From Bradyrhizobium sp. sGM-13 (GTDB lineage Bacteria > Pseudomonadota > Alphaproteobacteria > Rhizobiales > Xanthobacteraceae): 64,000 bases of DNA. How positions within the stretch are numbered: the first letter of the stretch is position 1; each line of letters begins with the position of its first letter. A program made the translations under genes and the position numbers. The stretch lies in assembly GCF_018398875.1 (NCBI RefSeq), contig NZ_JAGWDK010000023.1:1-64000 (forward strand), read 5' to 3'. The notes beneath the pieces were generated by a model. It was not told the origin of the DNA and did no database searches. It saw only the letters and a program-made list of their open reading frames with translations. Shown here piece after piece: positions 26,111-34,571 of the stretch.

Positions 26111-26743
26111 TTATTGCGAGCGAAGCGTGACGGGCGGATAGTACTGCGGCGCTTCGGTCCGTTCGTACATCCCGTAATCGCGCATGACCTCGAAAACGCG
26201 GAAATACTCGGTTGTCGGATCGGCAAACAGCCTGGTGCCGAATTCGATGCCGGCTTGATCGTCTGGTAGATCGATCAAATGCGCGAAGTGCCCGTCACGA
26301 TAGACGCTTGCGAAAGCGTCACGGCGCCATCCGGTCTGTGCCGGCAGCGTGGCGTTCTTCGACTCAGCCAGCAGCACATATGTCGGCTTGCGCCTTGCCG
26401 GATCGTTGTAGGACGTACGCCGCTCGGGCTGCCAGACTGCTTGTCCGGGCCTCGCTTCGTGGATCACTTGGGCGACCCGGATGCGATAGTCCGAAAAGAC
26501 CTTCTCGCGGCCGATTGTCTGGACGTCGTGATGGTGAGCATGGGTGCGCCACGCCGTCAGGGTCCCCTCGTCCTGCCATATCTGATACGACAGCAGTAGG
26601 TTCTCCCGTGTCAAACTCCTGAAACGATCGATGAAGAGACAGCCGCCGATCGCTTCAAGCTCGGGCTTTAGCGAGGCCGCAAGATCGAGATATTGATCGC
26701 GGTGCCCGGGCCTTGTCTGGACTTCAAAGAACAGACCAATCAT
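26111..26743 (-). CDS. ABM-domain (antibiotic biosynthesis monooxygenase-like) protein
   Basis: A 210-residue protein whose first 100 residues match the ABM/dimeric ferredoxin-like fold (MIGLFFEVQTRPGHRDQYLD, LLLSYQIWQDEGTLTAWRTH, AHHHDVQTIGREKVFSDYRI). The second half is less conserved (YVLLAESKNATLPAQTGWRR, VMRDYGMYERTEAPQYYPPV) and may be a second degenerate ABM unit. Such proteins can be oxygenases, haem-degrading enzymes or isomerases, so the activity is unknown. It converges with the acyl-CoA synthetase, only 4 bases apart, and lies 43 bases upstream of the minus-strand hydrolase gene's end, outside the housekeeping cluster. Confidence 0.75.
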   Translation of the reverse strand: MIGLFFEVQTRPGHRDQYLDLAASLKPELEAIGGCLFIDRFRSLTRENLLLSYQIWQDEGTLTAWRTHAHHHDVQTIGREKVFSDYRIRVAQVIHEARPGQAVWQPERRTSYNDPARRKPTYVLLAESKNATLPAQTGWRRDAFASVYRDGHFAHLIDLPDDQAGIEFGTRLFADPTTEYFRVFEVMRDYGMYERTEAPQYYPPVTLRSQ

Positions 26744-26786
26744 CGACGTCCCTCCGCGCCCGGCGCGCAGACTTGCCGCGGCAGAC

Positions 26787-27593
26787 TCAGCCTGCGCTGT
26801 TCAGCGTCAGCCGCAAGCCATCATAGGCCGGGATCACGCCCGGCGGCAGGCTCTGGCGCAATACCTCGTAGTCGAGGTCGGAATGCATGTTGGTGATGAC
26901 AGCCTGCTTCGGCTTGAAGCGCTTGATCCAGGACAGCGCGTCGTTGACGCTGAAATGGCTGGGATGCCCGGCATAGCGCAGGCCGTCGACGATCCAGAGG
27001 TCGAGGTTTTCGAGCGACGGCCAGCTCTCCTCGGGAATGTCGTGGAGATCGGGGGTGTAGGCGGCGGCCCCGATGCGGAAGCCGAGCGCGGGGATCTTGC
27101 CGTGCTGAACCAGGAACGCAGAGAGCTTCAGCGGGCCGCCTCTGCCCTCGGTGGTGTGGCTCTCGCCGGCTTCGATCGCGTGGCGCGTCAGGATCGGCGG
27201 ATAGTCGCTCCCCTCCGGCGAGATGAAGCAATAGGAGAACCGCGCCATGATGTCTTTGGCGGTCGACTGGTTGAAGTAGACGGGAATGCGGCGGCGCTGG
27301 TGCAGCACGACCGAACGCAGATCGTCGATGCCATGGGTCTGGTCAGCGTGCTCATGCGTCAGAAACACCGCGTCGATGTGATCGACGTTCGCGTCGATCA
27401 ATTGCTCGCGCAGGTCGGGCGAGGTGTCGATCACGATCCGCGTGGTGCCGTGGGCACCCGTCCGCTCGACCAGCAGCGAGCAGCGGCGGCGACGGTTCTT
27501 GGGATTGTTGGGATCGCAGGCGCCCCAGCCGAGCGCCGGGCGGGGCACACCGGCCGAGGAGCCGCAACCGAGGATCGTCAGCGTCAGCATCAT
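26787..27593 (-). CDS. MBL-fold metallohydrolase (PhnP/RNase Z-like)
   Basis: A 268-residue metallo-beta-lactamase-fold hydrolase of the PhnP-like branch. It starts MMLTLTILGCGSSAGVPRPA and carries the metal motif as LTHEHADQTHGIDDLR, where the last His of the common HxHxDH is Gln; further ligands are in KLSAFLVQHG and ITNMHSDLDY. The substrate may be a cyclic phosphodiester or nucleic acid end, which is inference from the family. ATG 27593 overlaps the tatD stop codon, so it is translationally coupled as the last gene of a dac-tmk-holB-metG-tatD cluster. This order is common in alphaproteobacteria. Confidence 0.88.
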   Translation of the reverse strand: MMLTLTILGCGSSAGVPRPALGWGACDPNNPKNRRRRCSLLVERTGAHGTTRIVIDTSPDLREQLIDANVDHIDAVFLTHEHADQTHGIDDLRSVVLHQRRRIPVYFNQSTAKDIMARFSYCFISPEGSDYPPILTRHAIEAGESHTTEGRGGPLKLSAFLVQHGKIPALGFRIGAAAYTPDLHDIPEESWPSLENLDLWIVDGLRYAGHPSHFSVNDALSWIKRFKPKQAVITNMHSDLDYEVLRQSLPPGVIPAYDGLRLTLNSAG

Positions 27594-28381
27594 GCCGCAA
27601 CCTTCGGCGCCGGCACTTTGGAGAACAGGCGAAAGAAGTTTTCGGTCGTCTGCCGCGAAATCTCTTCCAGCGAGACGCCGCGCGTTTCCGCCAGCACTTT
27701 GGCGACTTCGACCACGTAAGACGGCTCGTTGCGCTTGCCGCGAAACTTGCCGGGCGCCAGATAGGGCGAGTCGGTTTCGACCATGATGCGGTCGGCCGGG
27801 AGTTCGGCGGCGAGCTCGCGCAAGGCTTCCGACTTCTTGAACGTCAAAATGCCCGTGAACGAGATCGACAGGCCCAACGCAATTGCCTTCATCGCCAGCT
27901 CGCGTCCGCCGGTGTAGCAATGGAGGACAGCTTTAAAAGGTCCCTTTGCCACTTCGTCTTCGAGAATACGGCCGCAATCCTCGTCGGCTTCGCGAGTGTG
28001 AATGACCAACGGCAGGCCCGTGGCGCGCGCGGCCGCGATATGTGCGCGAAACCCGCGCTCCTGCGCCTCGCGGGAGCCGTGCTGGTAGAAGTAATCCAGC
28101 CCCGCCTCACCGAGCGCCACGACCTTCGGGTGCTTGGTTAGTTCGATCAGCTCGCTTGCGGGGATGCCGTCTTCCTCATCGGCCTGATGCGGATGAGTGC
28201 CGACCGAGCAATAGACGTTAGGGAACCGCTCGGCGATGGCGAGCAGCCCGCCGAGTCGCTTCACCCGGGTTGAAATCGTGACGATACGACCGATCCCGGC
28301 GGCCTCGGCGCGCGCGACGATGGCGTCGAGATCATCCGCAAAATCCGGGAAGTCGAGATGGCAGTGGCTGTCGACGAGCAT
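27590..28381 (-). CDS. tatD: TatD-family metal-dependent hydrolase
   Basis: A 263-residue TIM-barrel hydrolase of the TatD family, known as metal-dependent DNases and possibly D-aminoacyl processing enzymes. Metal ligands are visible in MLVDSHCHLDF, in GEAGLDYFY, in PLVIHTREAD, in LHCYTGG and in METDSPYLAP. I chose ATG 28381, at the VDSHCHLD motif, over a TTG at 28399 that would overlap metG. It lies 14 bases behind metG and overlaps the start of the MBL hydrolase by 4 bases, so all three are probably cotranscribed. Confidence 0.93.
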   Translation of the reverse strand: MLVDSHCHLDFPDFADDLDAIVARAEAAGIGRIVTISTRVKRLGGLLAIAERFPNVYCSVGTHPHQADEEDGIPASELIELTKHPKVVALGEAGLDYFYQHGSREAQERGFRAHIAAARATGLPLVIHTREADEDCGRILEDEVAKGPFKAVLHCYTGGRELAMKAIALGLSISFTGILTFKKSEALRELAAELPADRIMVETDSPYLAPGKFRGKRNEPSYVVEVAKVLAETRGVSLEEISRQTTENFFRLFSKVPAPKVAA

Positions 28382-28395
28382 GGCTTGCAAACGGC

Positions 28396-30342
28396 TCAAT
28401 CCACCTTTGGTTCGACGTAGCGCGGAAATACACCGACCGGCGGCGGCAGCGTCGTTCCCGGCTTAATCCGCGTGGCAAGCGCCGCGAAATCGCGCACTTG
28501 TTTCTCGTTGGGAATGCCGAGACTATCCAGCAGCTTGCTGGATGCATCCGGCATCACCGGTTGGGTGAGAATGGCCACCTGACGCACCACCTCCGCCGTC
28601 ACGTACAGCACGGTTTTCTGCCTGTCAGGATCGGTCTTGGCCAACGCCCAGGGTGCCTCGCCCGCGAAATAACGGTTGGCTTCCGCCACCACGGCCCATA
28701 CGGCGTTCAGCCATTGATGGATCTGTTGCGTCGCCATCGCGGTCCGCGAGGTTTCCAGCATGGCGTCGGCCTGCGCCAGGATCGTCTTGTCGTTGTCGGT
28801 GAACTCGCCGGGCTCCGGCAGCACCCCGCCGAGTTGCTTCGCGATCATCGATAGCGAGCGCTGCGCCAGATTGCCGAGATCGTTGGCGAGGTCGGCGTTG
28901 ATGCGCGCGACGATGGCTTCGTGGTTGTAGCTGCCGTCCTGACCGAACGACACTTCTCGCATAAAGAAATAGCGCACTTGGTCGACGCCGTAATGCGCCG
29001 CCATGGTGAAGGGGTCGACAACATTGCCAACGGATTTCGACATCTTCTCGCCACGGTTGAGCAAGAAGCCGTGACTGAACACCCGTTGTGGAACCGCGAC
29101 GCCCGCCGCCATCAGGAATGCGGGCCAGTACACGGCGTGGAAACGGACGATATCCTTGCCGGTGACGTGCAGATTGGCTGGCCAGTAACGCTGGAATTCG
29201 TCGCTTTCGACATCGGGATAGCCGGCGGCCGTGATGTAGTTCGTGAGCGCATCCATCCAGACATACATCACATGAGATGGAGCGTCCGGCACCTTGATGC
29301 CCCAATCGAACGTCGTTCGCGAGACGGAAAGGTCCTTCAGGCCACCTTTGACAAAACTCACTACTTCATTGAGCCGCTCGCGCGGCAGCACGAAGTCGGG
29401 CACATTCGCATAGAGAGTGAGCAATTTGTCCTGATAGGCCGAGAGGCGAAAGAAATAGGTTTCCTCCTCGGCCCACTCGACCGGCGAACCCAGCGGTTCG
29501 CGGCGGATACCGTCAGCCCCGACGGTGGTTTCCGCTTCGTCAAAATAAGCCTCCTGACGGACCGAATACCAGCCTGCATACTTGCCGAGATAGATATCGC
29601 CGTTCTTCTCGATCGCACGCCAGAGTGCTTGGCACGCTCGCTCGTGGCGCGGCTCGGTAGTACGGATATAATCGTCATATGAGATGTTGAGTGCGGTCAT
29701 CATCTCGCGGAAGAGCGCGGAGTTGCGATCCGCAAGAGCGAGTGGCGCGAGGCCTTCCGCGACAGCGGTTTGCTGCATCTTGAGGCCGTGCTCGTCGGTT
29801 CCGGTTAGAAACCGGACATCGAATCCGTCGAGCCGCTGAAAGCGGGCGATCGCGTCGGTTACCATAGCGGTGTAGGCATGACCGATGTGCGGTATACCGT
29901 TCGGATAGAAGATCGGCGTCGTGACGAAGTAAGTATTGCGCTCGGCAGCCACCGCCTGCTGGGCCGCGGCAGCCGGCTTCACGCGCGGCCTGGTTGGTTT
30001 TGCACGTTCAGCTACGGGGGCCGCCGGTACGACAGGGTTGGCTTCTTGCGAAGTTACCGCGCGCGCCTTCCTCGTTTTGTTCGCGGATTTCTTTGCCGAG
30101 TTCTTGGCAGATTTCGTGGCCGCCTTCTTCGCAGCCTTTTTGGGTGACTTCCGCGCGACTTTCTTTGCAGCTTTCTTCGAAGGCTTGCCGGACTTCTTCA
30201 CGACGCGCTTGCTCGTGGTCGCACCTTTCCTGGCGGCACGCTTTTTCGTCGCGGCTTTTTTGCTGGCGCGGGCGGGCAGCGCTTTACGAGTCTTCTTCGC
30301 CTTGAGCTTTTTCGAAGCTTTCTTTCCAGCCTTCGCCACCAC
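28396..30342 (-). CDS. metG: Methionyl-tRNA synthetase with histone H1-like N-terminal tail
   Basis: The catalytic core charges tRNA-Met with methionine. It begins near residue 135 (RNTYFVTTPIFYPNG) and shows the HIGH motif (PHIGHAYTAM) and the KMSKS motif (KMSKSVGNVVDPF), with the anticodon-binding domain to residue 648. The core matches the shorter bacterial MetG type without a C-terminal dimer domain. The first 134 residues are unusual: about 33 lysines in the first 92 residues, no acidic residue before position 100, and KKAAKK-type repeats as in histone H1 or bacterial H1-like proteins. The GTG start at 30342 follows GAGAAGGA, supporting translation of the tail. An alternative GTG at residue 131 has no good ribosome-binding site. 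Confidence 0.93.
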   Translation of the reverse strand: MVAKAGKKASKKLKAKKTRKALPARASKKAATKKRAARKGATTSKRVVKKSGKPSKKAAKKVARKSPKKAAKKAATKSAKNSAKKSANKTRKARAVTSQEANPVVPAAPVAERAKPTRPRVKPAAAAQQAVAAERNTYFVTTPIFYPNGIPHIGHAYTAMVTDAIARFQRLDGFDVRFLTGTDEHGLKMQQTAVAEGLAPLALADRNSALFREMMTALNISYDDYIRTTEPRHERACQALWRAIEKNGDIYLGKYAGWYSVRQEAYFDEAETTVGADGIRREPLGSPVEWAEEETYFFRLSAYQDKLLTLYANVPDFVLPRERLNEVVSFVKGGLKDLSVSRTTFDWGIKVPDAPSHVMYVWMDALTNYITAAGYPDVESDEFQRYWPANLHVTGKDIVRFHAVYWPAFLMAAGVAVPQRVFSHGFLLNRGEKMSKSVGNVVDPFTMAAHYGVDQVRYFFMREVSFGQDGSYNHEAIVARINADLANDLGNLAQRSLSMIAKQLGGVLPEPGEFTDNDKTILAQADAMLETSRTAMATQQIHQWLNAVWAVVAEANRYFAGEAPWALAKTDPDRQKTVLYVTAEVVRQVAILTQPVMPDASSKLLDSLGIPNEKQVRDFAALATRIKPGTTLPPPVGVFPRYVEPKVD

Positions 30343-30391
30343 GAATTCCTTCTCAACTCAACGATTGTCGGGATTATTATCGGACGGAGCG

Positions 30392-31432
30392 TTACCGCGT
30401 CGCTTCCGCAAGCATCCCGAACACCGAGAAAACCAGCGGTTTTCGCTCCAGATTGTACGCTTCGGTATCGCGCGCGGCGCGGATGATCTTTTCCCATACC
30501 TCCGCCAGCCGTGCAAGGCGGGGCAGATTTGCATTGGCGTCGCCAGCGCGCAGCTTTTCGCCGATCCAACGATCGATGCCGTCGATGAAAGCAGCCAGCG
30601 CCACCCGGTCGCTGGTGCCCAGCGCATCGCCAAGCGCATGCAGCTCGCGCGGGTCGACCTGCGGCAGCGTCGCCAGCAGCGCCGCTGTCCGCTGCTGCAG
30701 CTTTAGCGCGTCGCCGCCGAGCAGCGTCAGCGCGCGGGACACGCTCCCCTCCGAGGCATCGGCAGCTTCCGACAGCGCGGGATCATCAGGGGCGATGTCG
30801 GCGGCTCGCGCCGCGGCGCGCACGACGTCGCCGGTCGCAAGCGGCCGCAGCGGCAGCTTTCGGCAGCGGGACAGGATCGTGGGCAGAGCCCGCGCCGGCG
30901 AATGGCTGACGAGCAGAAACAGCGATCGGTGCGGCGGCTCCTCGAGAATCTTGAGCAGCGCGTTGGCGGCGTTTGGATTGAGCTCGTCGACGGTGTCGAC
31001 AATACATACGCGCCAGCCGTCGACCGCCGCGGTCGAGCCGAAAAACGAAATCGTCTCCCGCGTCTCATCCACTGTGATGACTGTGCGTATCACGCCGCGA
31101 TCGTTGAGACCTCGTTCCAGCACCAACAGCCCACCATGGGCACCGGCAGTGATCTGACGCGCGACCGGATCACCCGGATCCAGTGCCAGCGTCTCGGCGC
31201 GCTGCACCGAAGGCAGCAATGGATTGGGATTGGCAAGCACGAAACGGGCCATACGATAGGCCAGCGTCGCCTTGCCGATGCCCTGCGGGCCGCCGATCAG
31301 CCAGGCATGCGGAATGCGTCCACTGCGATAGGCATTCAGCAGGGCCGTCTCCGCCTCGCGGTGACCGAACAGATCGGCCGTCTCGCGAGGATGTGTGACC
31401 GCCGTCTCCTGCTCGACCTTGCACGCGCTCAT
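30392..31432 (-). CDS. holB: DNA polymerase III delta-prime subunit HolB
   Basis: HolB is part of the clamp-loader complex that places the sliding clamp on DNA. The 346-residue protein has the AAA+ fold with a P-loop IGGPQGIGKATLAYRMARF, the segment VDELNPNAANALLKILEEPP and the arginine-containing ILSRCRKLPLRPL (SRC motif). The zinc-binding cysteines seen in E. coli HolB are not evident. I chose ATG 31432 (MSACKVEQETAVTHP), which overlaps the tmk stop by 4 bases. The metG start lies about 50 bases downstream. The tmk-holB-metG-tatD order is the usual alphaproteobacterial arrangement. Confidence 0.94.
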   Translation of the reverse strand: MSACKVEQETAVTHPRETADLFGHREAETALLNAYRSGRIPHAWLIGGPQGIGKATLAYRMARFVLANPNPLLPSVQRAETLALDPGDPVARQITAGAHGGLLVLERGLNDRGVIRTVITVDETRETISFFGSTAAVDGWRVCIVDTVDELNPNAANALLKILEEPPHRSLFLLVSHSPARALPTILSRCRKLPLRPLATGDVVRAAARAADIAPDDPALSEAADASEGSVSRALTLLGGDALKLQQRTAALLATLPQVDPRELHALGDALGTSDRVALAAFIDGIDRWIGEKLRAGDANANLPRLARLAEVWEKIIRAARDTEAYNLERKPLVFSVFGMLAEATR

Positions 31433-32115
31433 GCCGTCCCCGCCGAGGTCGGGACCGCGAACACATGGTCGCGCACCGCCGTCCATACGCGGGCAGCAAC
31501 CGCGTCGGCATCGGCATTGGCGTCGATCAGCACGCAGCGCTGCGGGTCTTCGGCGGCGATTTGCCTGTAGGCATTGCGCAGGTCCTGATGGAATTGCAGG
31601 TCCTCTGACTCGAACCGGTCAGGCACACCGCTGCCGCGGCGAGCGGCCGCGCGCTGCAAACCAACCTCAACCGGGATGTCCAGAATGATGGTGAGGTCCG
31701 GCTTCAGATCACCGATGGTGACGCGCTGCATGGCGTTGAGCACGATCGGAGAGACCTGCCCCAGGCTGCCCTGGTAGGCGCGGGTCGAATCCGAGAAGCG
31801 GTCGCACAGCACCCATGTTCCTTGGCTAAGCGCGGGCTGGATGACGGTGCGAACGTGATCGTCGCGGGCGGCGGCGAACAGCAACGTCTCGGCGTCCGGT
31901 CCCAGCAGCTTGCCCATTCCCGACAGCACGAGATGCCGCATGATTTCGGCGCCCGGCGAGCCGCCGGGCTCGCGGGTGACGATGGTACGCAGCTTTGCCG
32001 CAGCAAGGCGCTCGGCGAGTTTCTTGATCTGCGTGGACTTGCCCGAGCCCTCGCCGCCTTCAAACGTAATGAACTTCCCGCGTCCGGAAGGCCGCTGCAG
32101 CGTTGCCTGGGTCAT
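31429..32115 (-). CDS. tmk: Thymidylate kinase
   Basis: Tmk phosphorylates dTMP to dTDP for DNA synthesis. The 228-residue protein has the P-loop FEGGEGSGKSTQIKKL (about residues 18-33), the DR(Y/F/H) motif DRFSDSTRAYQG and the lid region RAAARRGSGVPDRFES. It begins MTQATLQRPSGRGKFITFEG. It overlaps holB by 4 bases and lies 2 bases after the carboxypeptidase stop, so the cluster is read as one unit. A clear assignment. Confidence 0.96.
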   Translation of the reverse strand: MTQATLQRPSGRGKFITFEGGEGSGKSTQIKKLAERLAAAKLRTIVTREPGGSPGAEIMRHLVLSGMGKLLGPDAETLLFAAARDDHVRTVIQPALSQGTWVLCDRFSDSTRAYQGSLGQVSPIVLNAMQRVTIGDLKPDLTIILDIPVEVGLQRAAARRGSGVPDRFESEDLQFHQDLRNAYRQIAAEDPQRCVLIDANADADAVAARVWTAVRDHVFAVPTSAGTA

Positions 32116-32117
32116 GC

Positions 32118-33380
32118 TCAGAGCTTCTCTGCGCCCGCGCGGAACATGCCGATGACGAGCTCGCTGACCCCGTCGATTGCGCGACGCACGGTCGAACCGG
32201 TGCCGATCGCTTCAGCGGCATAGACCGGTGCCTCCACGGCGATGTTGGCGCCGCGCCACACCTTGACGACGCCGACCTGCTGGCCGGATTGGATCGGCGC
32301 CTGGATCGGGCCCTTGTAAACGATCCGCGCGATCAGTTTCTCGCTGCCGTTCTTCGGCACCATCACCTTGATCGGCTCGGGGCTCGCAAGCTTCACTGAG
32401 CGGCTTTCGCCGCCAAACACCTTGGCGTAGCCAACCTGCTGGTTGGCCGCGAACAGCGTGCGCGTCTCGAAATTGCGAAAGCCCCACTCCAGCATCTTCT
32501 TGGCCTCTGAGGCACGATCGTCGGGATCATCCAGTCCGTTGATCGCGACAATCAGCCTCGTGTCGTTCTGCACGGCGGAGCCGACCATGCCGTAGCCGCC
32601 CTCCTTGGTGTAGCCGGTCTTCAGCCCGTCGGCACCATTTAGCGAGTTCAGCAGCGGATTGCGGTTCTGCTGCCGGATCTTGTTCCAGGTGAATTCTCTC
32701 TCTCCAAACAATTTGTACATGTCGGGATAGGCCAGGATCAGGTGGCGGGCGAGTTTGGCCAGTTCACGAACCGTCATCTTGTTGGCGGGGTCGGGCAGCC
32801 CACTGGAGTTTCCGTAGGTCGATTTCGTCAGGCCGAGTTCGCGCGCCCGTTTGGTCATGACGTCGGCGGCAAAAATCCGCTCGTTGCCGGCCATGCCTTC
32901 GGCAAGCGCAATGCAGGAATCGTTGCCGCTCTGGATGATCGCGCCCTTCAGCAGGTCGTCCACCGACACCTTACTGTTGAGAATGGCAAACATCGTCGAA
33001 CCGCCGGCCGGCGCGCCGCCCTTGCGCCAGGCGTTCTCGCTGATCCGATATTCGTCTGTCGGTTTGACCTTGCCCTGCTTGATGGCATCGAACACCACCT
33101 CGACCGTCATCAGCTTCATCATGCTGGACGGCGCCCGCAATTCGTCGGCGTTCTTCTCGAACAGCACGCTGCCGCTGGACGCCTCGACCAGGATCGCGGT
33201 CGGCGCATCACCATCGAAGCCGCCGTCGTCCTTCTTCGGAGCGCCCTGCACGCTGTTATTGGCGGCATACACGATGCCGCCCCAGCCGACCGAGAGGGCG
33301 AAGACGGCGGCCATCAGACGGCGCCACGGGATGATGGCCGCCGTGTCGGATTTGCGGGAAACGGAAGTCTCTGCTGCCAT
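32118..33380 (-). CDS. D-alanyl-D-alanine carboxypeptidase (penicillin-binding protein 5/6 family)
   Basis: This enzyme trims the terminal D-Ala from peptidoglycan stem peptides in the periplasm. The 420-residue protein has a signal anchor (WRRLMAAVFALSVGWGGIVY), the S11 catalytic motifs SMMK (in APSSMMKLMT), SGN (in IQSGNDSC) and KTG (in GLKTGYTKEGG), and the C-terminal beta domain of PBP5 type (TRTLFAANQQVGYAKVFGGE). I chose ATG 33380 (MAAETSVSRKSD) rather than the codon at 33434. It is the first gene of the cluster that runs through tmk, holB and metG. It is divergent from the epoxide-hydrolase-like gene. Confidence 0.93.
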   Translation of the reverse strand: MAAETSVSRKSDTAAIIPWRRLMAAVFALSVGWGGIVYAANNSVQGAPKKDDGGFDGDAPTAILVEASSGSVLFEKNADELRAPSSMMKLMTVEVVFDAIKQGKVKPTDEYRISENAWRKGGAPAGGSTMFAILNSKVSVDDLLKGAIIQSGNDSCIALAEGMAGNERIFAADVMTKRARELGLTKSTYGNSSGLPDPANKMTVRELAKLARHLILAYPDMYKLFGEREFTWNKIRQQNRNPLLNSLNGADGLKTGYTKEGGYGMVGSAVQNDTRLIVAINGLDDPDDRASEAKKMLEWGFRNFETRTLFAANQQVGYAKVFGGESRSVKLASPEPIKVMVPKNGSEKLIARIVYKGPIQAPIQSGQQVGVVKVWRGANIAVEAPVYAAEAIGTGSTVRRAIDGVSELVIGMFRAGAEKL

Positions 33381-33545
33381 CGGCGATGTCCTGAATCCAT
33401 GTGTTCTAACAGTTGGAAGTATCGCAAACAACACAGGTTTTTGGACTTGTGGCCGTGTCGATCTGATTGCGGTGCCGAACGAAGAAACGTATCGTTGCGA
33501 TGCTGCAATTTCAGAACAAGATACGAAAAACAGGGCGGAAACGCG

Positions 33546-34490
33546 ATGCCAACCTCACGCACTATTTCCGTCAACGGGCTCGACTTCTTTGTTTTCGAAC
33601 AGGGCCAGGGGCCGCTGGTGCTGCTCTGCCATGGCTGGCCCGAGTTATCCTACTCCTGGCGGCACCAAGTCGGAGCCATCGCGGAAGCCGGTTTCCATCT
33701 CGTAGCCCCGGACATGCGCGGCTTCGGCCGGACCAGCGCGCCGGCGGACGTCGGCGCCTACACCATCTTCCACAATGTCGGCGACATGGTCGCGCTGGTG
33801 GCGGCACTTGGCGAAAAGCAGGCCGTCATTGTCGGCCATGATTGGGGCGCGCCGGTCGCCTGGCATGCGGCGATGTTCCGGCCCGACATCTTTACCAAAG
33901 TGGCGGGCCTCAGCGTTCCGCCCCCTTCCCGCGGACGCGGCCTGCCGCTGGAGACCTTGCGAAACAACGGCATCACCAATTTCTACTGGCAGTATTTTCA
34001 GGCGCCGGGCGTGGCAGAGGCCGAATTCGAGCGCGATGTCGCAGCGACCATGCGAATCGTGCTGGCCGGGCGCGGGTTCTCCGATCCGGCGGCCCACCAA
34101 TTTGTTCAGGAGGGCAAGGGATTTCTCGCAGGCGCCGATCCGAATCGGCCGTTGCCGGGCTGGCTGACCGAGGCCGACCTCGCCTATTTCGCGGCCGTCT
34201 ATCAGGAGTCCGGCTTTCGCGGCGGACTGAATTGGTATCGCAATATCGACCGCAATTGGGAACTGACCGCACCTTGGCAGGGTGCGCAAATCCACCAGCC
34301 GTCGCTGTTCATCGCGGGATCGAAGGATGGCGTCATCACCGGCCTGATCGGCGCCAAGCTGGTCAACGAGATGGAGCGTGTGCTGCCGAACTTGCGACAA
34401 AAGCTCATACTGGACGGGGCCGGTCACTGGATTCAGCAGGAGCGGCCCGATGAGGTCAACGCCGCCCTGATCGCCTTCCTGAAGGGGTAG
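33546..34490 (+). CDS. Alpha/beta hydrolase, epoxide-hydrolase-like
   Basis: A 314-residue alpha/beta-hydrolase. The oxyanion-hole segment is CHGWPELSYSWRHQV, the nucleophile elbow GHDWGAPVAWHAAMF has aspartate as nucleophile, as in epoxide hydrolases and dehalogenases, and the catalytic histidine is in GAGHWIQQERPDEVN. The HGWPE motif and length favour the epoxide hydrolase branch. The likely acid is the Asp in SKDGVITG. ATG 33546 (MPTSRTISVNGLDFFVF) is chosen over codons far upstream that lie in the divergent carboxypeptidase. The substrate is unknown. Confidence 0.88.
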   Translation: MPTSRTISVNGLDFFVFEQGQGPLVLLCHGWPELSYSWRHQVGAIAEAGFHLVAPDMRGFGRTSAPADVGAYTIFHNVGDMVALVAALGEKQAVIVGHDWGAPVAWHAAMFRPDIFTKVAGLSVPPPSRGRGLPLETLRNNGITNFYWQYFQAPGVAEAEFERDVAATMRIVLAGRGFSDPAAHQFVQEGKGFLAGADPNRPLPGWLTEADLAYFAAVYQESGFRGGLNWYRNIDRNWELTAPWQGAQIHQPSLFIAGSKDGVITGLIGAKLVNEMERVLPNLRQKLILDGAGHWIQQERPDEVNAALIAFLKG

Positions 34491-34498
34491 CTGTATTC

Positions 34499-34570
34499 GA
34501 CGCGTTTTCTTGACGCGAACGGGGCGCCACCCCGGATCAAGTCCGAGGGCATGCTTCGCCTGAAACGCTA
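34499..34570. repeat. Dispersed intergenic repeat, copy 1 (degenerate)
   Basis: The left end (GACGCGTTTTCTTGACGCG at 34499) matches the reverse complement of the element at 63811-63859 with one mismatch, and the right end (GCTTCGCCTGAAACGCTA) matches its other end with small changes. The middle differs (CCCCGGATCAAGTCCG). The ends are inverted (GCGTTTTC and GAAACGC), so the RNA could fold into a hairpin. It sits between the convergent hydrolase and rlpA genes. Confidence 0.7.
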
Positions 34571-34571
34571 T

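Noticed and set aside
24265..26226. 653-codon minus-strand open frame opposite the acyl-CoA synthetase
   Set aside because: It is antisense to a gene with all AMP-ligase motifs and has His/Arg/Asp-rich low-complexity sequence without domains.
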